Shown: in pieces, positions 19,509 through 27,531 of the stretch
How the letters are laid out: every line of letters starts with the position of its first letter
How positions within the stretch are numbered: the stretch's first letter is position 1
DNA from: Entomomonas sp. E2T0
GTDB lineage: Bacteria > Pseudomonadota > Gammaproteobacteria > Pseudomonadales > Pseudomonadaceae
Assembly: GCF_025985425.1 (NCBI RefSeq)
Contig: NZ_CP094972.1
Location: 3,151,540 to 3,215,539, forward strand
DNA length: 64,000 nucleotides
Direction of reading: 5' to 3'
Program-made: the position numbers and the translations under genes
Notes under the pieces: generated by a model
What the model saw: only the letters and a program-made list of their open reading frames with translations
What the model was told of the DNA's origin: nothing
Database searches by the model: none

Positions 19509-21308
19509 TTAATCAACTAACTCTCTTTTAGTCTTTAACTGCCTTTCCTTAGCTATTGCTAACGGATTGCCCATTGTAGATTGTTTAGTATTATCTGGAA
19601 ATAAAGCATCATAAGACTTTAATTTACCATTAGGATCACCTATCCAGCGAGTTTTAACTGCATAATTAGCATTAACCAAACTGTTCTCAGGTAAATAATT
19701 ATCATAAGTTAAACCAGCCAAATCAGATAAAGTATGAATTAAATGACTTGAACTATAAGGGCGATTAACCATCGACTGTAAATTCCGTTTATGCTCTTGT
19801 TGCCAACTAGGTGATGTCCATACCATAAAAGGAACCGTATACATACCTTTCGTAGGAGCCGCTTCATTACGTCCTAAAATCTTATGCTGAGGATCGCCAT
19901 AAACCTCTTCCCCATGATCTGATAAATAAACTAAAAAGCCATAAGGATCTGTTGCAGCAAACTTTTTAATTAATGTAGATACCACATAATCATTATAAAG
20001 CACTGCATTATCATAACTATTATAAATAGCGACCTGCTTCGCATCTAAATTATCGGGAACAACTTTATCTCTCCCTTCAAATTTACTAAACTCGTCAGGA
20101 TATCTATATTTATAATTCATATGAGTCCCTAACAAATGAACCACAATAAGCTTTTTAGGTGCAGGGTCATTTAAGACCTTAGCAAAAGGTTCGAAAACCA
20201 CTTCATCATGTTGCTCTGCATTCTGGCTACGTTGATTATTTAAATAAAACTGCTCATCTGCTATTTGTGAAAACGTAGTAAGCATGGTATTACGTTTTGT
20301 CATGGTTTGCTGATTAGTTATCCAAAATGTTTTATAACCTGCTTGCTTCATCAAATTAATAAATGATGGCTCTGTTAAATAACGATAAGGATTTTGCTGA
20401 TCCCCAAAAGTTAATGCCTGTTGTAACATTTCAATAGTATAAGGACGAGCAGCCACTACATTATTAAAAACTACTAATCCTTTATCTGTTTTTTGTATCT
20501 GTTGCAAATTTGGTGTTGTATCACGAGGATAGCCATATAATCCCATATGTAGCCGTGAAGTAGACTCCCCTATCACCAATACAAATGTTCTTGGTGCATC
20601 CCCATTCATATCATGCAAATTAGTTAATGGTGGTAAAGACGCGTTATTATCTAATAACTTTTGCATATTAGTTAATTGTTGTTGATATTGATAATAACCA
20701 ACCGCTAATTGCCAAGGTACTGCTGGCTCCATACGAATAAATGCTTTTTCAGACGCAACAGCTAAAGGTTCTTGCTTTTTTATCATTCTATTAGCAAGCG
20801 GATAGCCCATCACACTGATAAATATAAATAAACACACTGTATAAGTTATTAACTGATTAGGAAAATAAATAGCTCGTACTTTACGCCACAATAAAAAACC
20901 ACCTATGGTATAAGCTATCAATATACTTAATAAAGTTATGCTAAAGTATTGGCTAATATATTCACTTGCTTCTGCTGGATTTGACTCAAACATAATAAAA
21001 ATTACACTTTGAGAAAACTCCTGCTGATAAATTATGTAATAGCCTAAACTACCTAATGAAGCAGCCCACAATACAATACCAATAACAGCTGCTATTTGTT
21101 TGGTGTAATTTGGTATTAATAATAAAGGTATCAACCATAAGGTACTTAAATAGAAGCTATTTCTTAACCCTTCAAAACCTGCTGTACCAGAGAAAAAGAT
21201 TAGTGACTGTATAACACCAGAAAAATACCAAAAGAATAGCAACGACCAAACAAGTACTTTCCAATCAAATACTTTTTTTGACTCATCAATTTGCTGAACG
21301 TAATCCAC
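19509..21308 (-). CDS. eptC: phosphoethanolamine transferase EptC (CptA/YijP family)
   Basis: Inner-membrane enzyme that transfers phosphoethanolamine from phosphatidylethanolamine to LPS, in E. coli to core heptose. About five N-terminal membrane helices (residues 15-185) precede a periplasmic alkaline-phosphatase-like domain with LVIGESTSRLHMGLYGYPR, the nucleophile region RPYTIEMLQQAL, HLLGTHMNYKYRYP and LSDHGEEVYG. The helix region (QEFSQSVIFIMFE, EASEYISQYFS) matches the EptC subgroup rather than EptA/MCR. The start is GTG without a strong Shine-Dalgarno. Such modification commonly lowers sensitivity to cationic peptides; that effect here is inference. Confidence 0.92.
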   Translation of the reverse strand: MDYVQQIDESKKVFDWKVLVWSLLFFWYFSGVIQSLIFFSGTAGFEGLRNSFYLSTLWLIPLLLIPNYTKQIAAVIGIVLWAASLGSLGYYIIYQQEFSQSVIFIMFESNPAEASEYISQYFSITLLSILIAYTIGGFLLWRKVRAIYFPNQLITYTVCLFIFISVMGYPLANRMIKKQEPLAVASEKAFIRMEPAVPWQLAVGYYQYQQQLTNMQKLLDNNASLPPLTNLHDMNGDAPRTFVLVIGESTSRLHMGLYGYPRDTTPNLQQIQKTDKGLVVFNNVVAARPYTIEMLQQALTFGDQQNPYRYLTEPSFINLMKQAGYKTFWITNQQTMTKRNTMLTTFSQIADEQFYLNNQRSQNAEQHDEVVFEPFAKVLNDPAPKKLIVVHLLGTHMNYKYRYPDEFSKFEGRDKVVPDNLDAKQVAIYNSYDNAVLYNDYVVSTLIKKFAATDPYGFLVYLSDHGEEVYGDPQHKILGRNEAAPTKGMYTVPFMVWTSPSWQQEHKRNLQSMVNRPYSSSHLIHTLSDLAGLTYDNYLPENSLVNANYAVKTRWIGDPNGKLKSYDALFPDNTKQSTMGNPLAIAKERQLKTKRELVD

Positions 21309-21845
21309 GCTATACCCAACTTTGTCATACTATAATGGATGCAGAATACAAAACAGCCTGTCAAATTTATGTAAAATAATTGTAGTAACCATGTAAATAG
21401 GTTGTATTTTTAATAAATTTATACACTTTTCTTAAAAAATAATATGTTTGTTTAAATTGCTAAAAAACTATCCACAAATTCTGTTGATAACAGTTTAAAA
21501 ATTCCCTATAGCCTTGCTAACAAGTACCTTTGGCTTAAATTGGCTACTTTTTAAATCATATTTTTCTTCATATTTTTCAACAACTTATATAAATACAAAA
21601 ATATTTAAAATAACTTGACAAGAAAAGGCTAGATTTTTCAAGCGCTGTGAATAAGTCAAGCTATTTTCTTTGTTTATTGGACTAAAAGCTATAAAAATAT
21701 TGGCTTAAATCAAGCAAACAACTATCGACTCATAAACAACATTTAATTTATTATTATTCAATAAGTTATAAATAATTCAAGGTCTATTTATTCATAACAA
21801 TAACCAATCTATTAGTTAACTAATAGATTGGTTAATATTTTTGCT
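21309..21845. other. 537-bp AT-rich non-coding gap with DnaA-box-like sites
   Basis: I see no gene here. The gap holds one match to the DnaA-box consensus TTATNCACA on the minus strand (TGTGAATAA read at 21646-21654) and one near match (CTATCCACA at 21468-21476). A TTGACA occurs at 21615-21620 without a fitting -10. A 34-bp palindrome lies next to the downstream gene. The eptC promoter (minus strand) must lie at the left end but is not obvious. Confidence 0.4.
21801..21834 (-). terminator. long perfect palindrome, probable dld terminator
   Basis: A 34-bp perfect palindrome centred between 21817 and 21818 (left arm TAACCAATCTATTAGTT) starts twelve bases beyond the D-lactate dehydrogenase stop. 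It lacks a clean U tract on the minus strand, so it may instead stabilise the mRNA end. Confidence 0.6.
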
Positions 21846-24710
21846 TTAATTATTTGAAACATTTACTTGTTCAGAGATAAATTTAGGTGTTGTAACAGTG
21901 TCCACTAAATACACTATACTATGATAGTTAATGCCACTATGCTCACTTAACCCAATTTCACAAGTACGACTATTGGAAACACCTTGCTTACAATGCTTAA
22001 CAGCATCTTTAAGACGACGCAAAGAATGTGCATTGAGTTCTGGTGTATTAAATCCTTTATCACCCGCAAATCCACAACAATGAATATCTTCAGGAATAAC
22101 CACTTGTTTTGTAGTACAACTTCTTACAATATCTAAAAATGCTTGATTTTCAGCCAAATGTTGGCTACTACAAGTGATATGTAACGCAATATCTTCTTCT
22201 ATAGGATGAAATTCTAAACGCTCTAATAAAAACTTATGAATAAATTCTACTGAATCATAAACATTTAGATTAATTCCCCGTGCTTTAACTGCCTCTATCA
22301 CGTGTAAACTGCAAGAGCTTGTATCCATATAGATTGGATCTTCACCATTACGGCTGGCGACAAGCAAGGCTTCTATTAACTCATTTATTTTTTTGGTAGC
22401 TTGCTCGGGATACCCTTTAGACTCAAACGGTTGACCACAGCAAAGATCATTCACCCATTCTGGCAAGACCACTTGATAACCTGCTTTTTGTAAAAGCTGT
22501 TTAGTTTTATCCACTAATTGCACTTGATTAATATCTTTAACAGCAGGCCCCATCATCCGAGATACACAAGTAGTAAAGTAAACTACTCGAGGACGATTAT
22601 CTGTTTGTGGTGGTACAAATCTTAACGGTTCACCTGCTGTAGGCATTGCATTAGACCAACGAGGTATATGATTAAAACTTAACTTACGCAAGCCATGAGT
22701 AATTCCTTCCATCATTGGAGTACCCAATATATGCTGTGCTTTAGCAGCTACAGTAAAAGTAAAACGTGCTCCTTTTAATGCAGTTGCAAAATGATTATCT
22801 ATCCAATTAGCCATTTTGGTATGAGTTACTGTATCAGCACGTAACTTTCTGATTAAGTCGCCTGTATTAATTTCTAATGGACAACGCATACCACATAAAC
22901 CTGTAGCAGCACATGTTTCAACACCATAATAATGGTACTGTTTTAATAACTCACTAACATCTTCCCCTGCTCGTTTTCTAGCTTGAATATCACGCCAAAT
23001 TACAATCCGTTGACGTGGAGATAAGGTTAAATCTTTAGCAGGGCAAACAGGTTCACAAAAACCACATTCCATACAACGGTCAACTAACTCATCAGCTGCA
23101 GGTAATGGTTTTAAATTTTGTAAATGTATCTCTTTATTTTTAGATAATACAACATCAGGGCTCAGAATGTGTTTAGAGTCAAAAAGCCGTTTAATCTTCC
23201 ACATTAACTGCCAAGCCTCAGTTCCCCACTCTAACTCAACAAAGGGCGCCATATTACGACCTGTACCATGCTCAGCTTTCAATGCGCCACCAAACTCAAC
23301 CGCTACTAACTGAGTAACATCATTCATAAATGCTGAATAACGTGCTACTTGCTCTGCATTACTAAAATCTTGGGTAAATACAAAATGCAAATTACCATCT
23401 AAGGCATGACCGAATAAAATAGCTTCATCATAATGGTGTTTATCAAACAACTCGATTAAACGATTTGCGCCCTCAGCCAATCGCTCAATAGGGAAAGTAA
23501 CATCTTCAATAATTACCGTAGTACCTACTTTACGAACGCCTCCTACTGCTGGGAAAGTACCTTTACGGATAGCCCATAACTTGCTATATTCCGCAGGGTT
23601 TTGAGTAAAATCTATTTTTTGCTCAGTAGGAAACTGCTTAATAGACTCCATAATTTGCTTTAACTGCTCATTTAATAAGCTAGGACTCACTGCCCGTGAC
23701 TCTATTAATAAGGCACAAGCATTATCTGATAAGGTTTTTACCCATTCTGGTAAGCCCGGTTTATTTTCTACCGAACGTAAACTACGACGATCAAGCATCT
23801 CCACAGCTGAAACTGGCTGTTGTTTTAAAATAGGTACAGCTTTACAGCAAGTTTCAATATCTGGGAACACAATAAAGGCACTGGCCTTAAAAGGATGTTC
23901 AGGTACTGTGTTATAAGTAACTGCACTAATAAAACCTAAAATACCTTCAGACCCCACCATAATATGCTTTAAAATATCAATAGGCTCATCATAATCCACC
24001 AATGCATTAATAGATAAGCCTGTGGTGTTCTTTAAACGGTATTTATGGCGAATTTTATCCGCCAACTCCGTATTAGCACGAGTATCTTTGGCTAATTGTG
24101 CTAACTCTTCTAATAACCAGTTATGAGTTTGTTTAAAAGCTTCTACACTCTCAGGATTTTCGGTATCTAGTACCGTACCATCAGCTAATACAACGCGAAT
24201 ATCTTGAATCGTACTATAACTATTCTGAGCAGTACCACAACACATACCACTGGCATTATTGGCTAAAATACCACCTATTTTACAGGTATCAATAGAGGCT
24301 GGATCAGGCCCTATTTTTTGACCATAAGGCAATAACCATTTATTGGCCTGCGCACCTATCACTCCCGGCTGTAAACGAATCTGTAAACCATCATTACGGA
24401 TATCCTTACCATTCCAACTATCACCTAATACCAATAACACAGAGTCAGTAGAAGCTTGTCCAGATAAACTAGTGCCCGCAGCCCTAAAAGTAACTGCAAC
24501 TTGCTCTTTATAAGCAGCCTTTAAAATAGCTACTATCTCTTCCTCACTTTCAACACGAATTACTAACTTGGGGATTAAGCGGTAAAAGCTAGCATCTGTT
24601 CCATAAGCCAAAGTAGTCATCGGATCTGTAAAACGACGACTTTCTGGTATCAATAAATTAACAGCATGGAGGAAATTATTTGGCAAATTAGTCACGGTGT
24701 GCACAGTCAT
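21846..24710 (-). CDS. dld: FAD/Fe-S D-lactate dehydrogenase (Dld-II type)
   Basis: Large respiratory D-lactate (2-hydroxyacid) dehydrogenase fused to an Fe-S electron-transfer tail. Domain order: FAD-binding PCMH domain (VTFRAAGTSLSGQ, ACKIGG-type core as CKIGGILANNASGM), FAD-oxidase C-terminal domain (HALDGNLHFVF, KAEHGTGRNMAPF), a dicluster ferredoxin part (CMECGFCEPVCPAK, CAATGLCGMRCP), then CCG domains (DLCCGQPFESKG, HCCGFAGDKG). A TTG at 24743 would add 11 residues; the ATG at 24710 with AGG upstream fits the family (954 residues). In Pseudomonas the homologue sits beside lldP; here it is about 17 kb away. Confidence 0.93.
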   Translation of the reverse strand: MTVHTVTNLPNNFLHAVNLLIPESRRFTDPMTTLAYGTDASFYRLIPKLVIRVESEEEIVAILKAAYKEQVAVTFRAAGTSLSGQASTDSVLLVLGDSWNGKDIRNDGLQIRLQPGVIGAQANKWLLPYGQKIGPDPASIDTCKIGGILANNASGMCCGTAQNSYSTIQDIRVVLADGTVLDTENPESVEAFKQTHNWLLEELAQLAKDTRANTELADKIRHKYRLKNTTGLSINALVDYDEPIDILKHIMVGSEGILGFISAVTYNTVPEHPFKASAFIVFPDIETCCKAVPILKQQPVSAVEMLDRRSLRSVENKPGLPEWVKTLSDNACALLIESRAVSPSLLNEQLKQIMESIKQFPTEQKIDFTQNPAEYSKLWAIRKGTFPAVGGVRKVGTTVIIEDVTFPIERLAEGANRLIELFDKHHYDEAILFGHALDGNLHFVFTQDFSNAEQVARYSAFMNDVTQLVAVEFGGALKAEHGTGRNMAPFVELEWGTEAWQLMWKIKRLFDSKHILSPDVVLSKNKEIHLQNLKPLPAADELVDRCMECGFCEPVCPAKDLTLSPRQRIVIWRDIQARKRAGEDVSELLKQYHYYGVETCAATGLCGMRCPLEINTGDLIRKLRADTVTHTKMANWIDNHFATALKGARFTFTVAAKAQHILGTPMMEGITHGLRKLSFNHIPRWSNAMPTAGEPLRFVPPQTDNRPRVVYFTTCVSRMMGPAVKDINQVQLVDKTKQLLQKAGYQVVLPEWVNDLCCGQPFESKGYPEQATKKINELIEALLVASRNGEDPIYMDTSSCSLHVIEAVKARGINLNVYDSVEFIHKFLLERLEFHPIEEDIALHITCSSQHLAENQAFLDIVRSCTTKQVVIPEDIHCCGFAGDKGFNTPELNAHSLRRLKDAVKHCKQGVSNSRTCEIGLSEHSGINYHSIVYLVDTVTTPKFISEQVNVSNN

Positions 24711-24916
24711 AGTAAAACCTATTTGTTTTGTCCATTCAGGCAATAATAAATTATTATAAAAAATACAAACTATTATATAACGGTTCTGTTCATATCATTA
24801 AAAATCTATATTTAAATAGATTTCTATCATCATTTATAGGCAAATATTACAAAATATCAATAAATCTATTAGAATACTATTCTACTAAAAACTAACTAAT
24901 TATAAGAAGAGACTTT

Positions 24917-26140
24917 ATGGATCAAAGCAGTTATGGCAAAAAGATTTTATCAATATTATTTATAATCACTATTGCACTGCAAGCAGCAAGTGTATTTTTA
25001 CAAGGTACTTATAATATTATTATTCTAGCAGCATGTTTAATAATAGGTTTTCTTATTTGGCGATTTCTAACTGATAAACATACACAACAATTTATAGAAT
25101 TAGAAGTGACTGAACGTGCTTCCCATTTAATTGGTGCTTTACAACAGGCTATTGCTCAAAAAGTATTAGAAGAACCATTATTAGCATCCCAAAATACCAA
25201 TCCTCGTCAACTTAATACAAGATTACATATCTCCTCACTGTACTTACTACTCTGTATTGTTGGTATTCGCCAATCAAAAGGTAAAGCAAACTATACATCT
25301 AGCAAACAATTTAATAACTTACTAGAACATACAACACCTACCTTACAAAAAGTATATCTCACACGTGGCACTAAGAAAGAACGAATTCCTGAATTAACTA
25401 AAAATAATTATCAACAGATAAAACAATTAATTACTAGTTATTGTAACTATACCAAAAAATACAATAGTGACCCAACCTTACCTATCCAAGCATGGTTTGA
25501 AGAAAAAAGCCGTATTAATTTATCAGACCAATCCTATATTTTCAGAAATTTAAGCGAGCATGCTGTTGATGAAACTGAAATACAGTTAATAAGGGAACTA
25601 TGTCGCCCTAAAAAACATACTAAAGTACTTGAAAAAATTAGAGATAAGACAGAAACATTTATGGGGCTTATCAACCAATCTAAACGATCTGTTTTACAAC
25701 AACAGGGCAATGAGATATTAGACTACCACTATATTGAGCAATACCTATCTGCTTTTCTATTAATTTTTGGCTTAATTATTATTAAAGAATCTAATGGTAA
25801 TGCTAGCTATATGCAGGGTATTGAATACCAGGCCTTAAAAAATAAAGCCTCAACAATTATTAAGTCAATGATTTTAAATAGCCGTCATTTAGGTGTAGAG
25901 TCATTAGATCAAAAACAAATTGAAGAACTTATTGGCTTTATGGATAAACAATTGCCTTCTGTAGAAATGGCCTGTTTAGATTATTTCAAAGCAGCCCAAG
26001 GACAAATGCAAACACCTGAAATATACCTTCTGGAATGGTTTAAAACAACCACTAATACCAGTTTAACAGGCAAAACTAATCTACCCTTTACATTAAATCA
26101 GTATGTACAACAAATTCTATCAATAGATTCAAAAGAATAA
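24917..26140 (+). CDS. unknown membrane protein with internally duplicated helical domain
   Basis: I do not recognise this 407-residue protein. Two membrane helices lie at about residues 9-29 and 33-50; the rest is soluble and mostly helical. Two segments look like copies of one domain: residues 105-205 (LLLCIVGIRQSKGKANY ... IQAWFEEKSRINLSDQ) and 276-386 (LLIFGLIIIKESNGNASY ... LLEWFKTTTNTSLTGK). A YNSDPTLPIQ/ GQMQTPEIYL pair aligns before the shared W-F. The soluble part probably lies in the cytoplasm. It is divergent from dld, with AGAAGAGA upstream of the ATG, and is followed by a bidirectional terminator, so it is a single-gene unit. Confidence 0.75.
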   Translation: MDQSSYGKKILSILFIITIALQAASVFLQGTYNIIILAACLIIGFLIWRFLTDKHTQQFIELEVTERASHLIGALQQAIAQKVLEEPLLASQNTNPRQLNTRLHISSLYLLLCIVGIRQSKGKANYTSSKQFNNLLEHTTPTLQKVYLTRGTKKERIPELTKNNYQQIKQLITSYCNYTKKYNSDPTLPIQAWFEEKSRINLSDQSYIFRNLSEHAVDETEIQLIRELCRPKKHTKVLEKIRDKTETFMGLINQSKRSVLQQQGNEILDYHYIEQYLSAFLLIFGLIIIKESNGNASYMQGIEYQALKNKASTIIKSMILNSRHLGVESLDQKQIEELIGFMDKQLPSVEMACLDYFKAAQGQMQTPEIYLLEWFKTTTNTSLTGKTNLPFTLNQYVQQILSIDSKE

Positions 26141-26184
26141 ATAGCAAATTAATTTGAATTAGACAAAAATAAGGTATTTAGACA

Positions 26185-26220
26185 AAAAAACTAGCGATAA
26201 CAAAGCATCGCTAGTTTTTT
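26185..26220. terminator. bidirectional terminator before surA end
   Basis: AAAAAACTAGCGAT at 26185-26198 pairs with ATCGCTAGTTTTTT at 26207-26220 around an 8-nt loop, with A and T tracts on both sides, between convergent genes. Confidence 0.95.
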
Positions 26221-26238
26221 AGATTAGAACAAATAGAA

Positions 26239-27531
26239 CTATAGTTTTGTTTCCACATAAGCTTCATCACGAAGCTGTTGTAGCCAAATTTGTAATTCCT
26301 GATCATATTTACGACCATAAAGAATATTCATGGCTTGTTGTTTACGGTATTCTGCACTGTTATCTGTAGAACGACGACCTTCTACTTGTAGGATATGCCA
26401 TCCGTAACGACTTTTAAATGGTTGTGATATCTGACCTACAGGCAACTCATCCATTACCTTACGGAACTCAGGTACTAATGTACTAGGATCAATCCAATTT
26501 AAACTTCCCCCCCGGTGTGCAGAACCAGGATCATCCGAGAAGCTTTTAGCCAACTGAGCAAAATCTTCCCCAGCCATAATACGTTGATATAAACGATCAG
26601 CTAATTTTTTAGTGTCTTCTTCACTACGTATTTGACTTGGCTTTAATAAAATATGGCGAACACTGGTCTCATCTTGTAAATGAGCTGCTCCACCTCTTTT
26701 ATCCATTACTTTTAAGATGATTAAACCACCTGGTGTACTGACAGGCTGTGTAAAATCACCTACTTTCAAACCATGTATTAACTGGTCAAATGGTGGTGGT
26801 AATTGTGCTGCTTGACGCCAACCAATTTCTCCACCCTCTAGCGCTTTATCACCACTAGAGCTAGTCATCGCTAACTTAGCAAAATCAGCACCATTTTCTA
26901 ACTGTCGATAAATATCAGTAGCTTTTTGTTCTGCTTTTTGGATTTCAGCATAAGAACTTCCCTGAGATACAGGAACTAAAATACTGGCTAAATAATATTC
27001 TTCTGATAATTGAGCTTTACCTATTTCAGAATTTAAAAAGTTTTTAACTTCCTGATCAGTAATACGTATTTTCTCACCAATCACTCGTTGCCGCACACGA
27101 TTAATAAGAATTTCTCGACGAATCTGATCTCTTAAGGCAGTCAACGATAATCCTTCATTTTGTAAAACCTTTTTAAACTGATCCATGTTTAAGTTATTAC
27201 GTTTTGCCACATCAGCAACCGCTTGATTAACTTCTTCATCATCAGCTGTAATACCATAACGGTTAGCCAATTGAATTTGTAAATCCTCAACAATCAATCT
27301 ATCTAGTACTTGTTTTACCAAAACATCCTGTGGTGGCAAATCACCACCACGCTTAGATACAGTCTGAACAACCTCTTCTACCCTACTATCTAATTGACTT
27401 TTCATGATGACATCATCATCAACAATAGCAATTACACGGTCTAAACTTTTTACTTGTGCAGAGGTGAACCCAGAAAAAACTACTAATACTGAGAATAATA
27501 CCAGCCAAAAATTAGAAACTTTGATCTTCAC
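26239..27531 (-). CDS. surA: periplasmic peptidyl-prolyl isomerase/chaperone SurA
   Basis: Chaperone that escorts outer-membrane proteins, LptD being a known client. A signal peptide is followed by the SurA N-terminal domain (DDDVIMKSQLDSRVEE), two parvulin domains (EGGEIGWRQAAQLPPPF and VRHILLKPSQIRS ... HRGGSLNWIDPSTLVPEF, each with the family pattern) and a C-terminal helix. The frame reaches a TTG at 27549, but a GTG at 27531 gives a normal K-led signal peptide (430 residues). The gene overlaps the lptD end by 20 bp, matching the conserved lptD-surA operon. Confidence 0.95.
   Translation of the reverse strand: MKIKVSNFWLVLFSVLVVFSGFTSAQVKSLDRVIAIVDDDVIMKSQLDSRVEEVVQTVSKRGGDLPPQDVLVKQVLDRLIVEDLQIQLANRYGITADDEEVNQAVADVAKRNNLNMDQFKKVLQNEGLSLTALRDQIRREILINRVRQRVIGEKIRITDQEVKNFLNSEIGKAQLSEEYYLASILVPVSQGSSYAEIQKAEQKATDIYRQLENGADFAKLAMTSSSGDKALEGGEIGWRQAAQLPPPFDQLIHGLKVGDFTQPVSTPGGLIILKVMDKRGGAAHLQDETSVRHILLKPSQIRSEEDTKKLADRLYQRIMAGEDFAQLAKSFSDDPGSAHRGGSLNWIDPSTLVPEFRKVMDELPVGQISQPFKSRYGWHILQVEGRRSTDNSAEYRKQQAMNILYGRKYDQELQIWLQQLRDEAYVETKL

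Noticed and set aside
21615-21620. TTGACA element in the eptC-dld gap
   Set aside because: No acceptable -10 at 16-18 bp, and no plus-strand gene follows for 3.2 kb.
21309-21845. Possible chromosomal replication origin
   Set aside because: Only one perfect and one imperfect DnaA box; no dnaA, dnaN, gidA or rpmH in the window.
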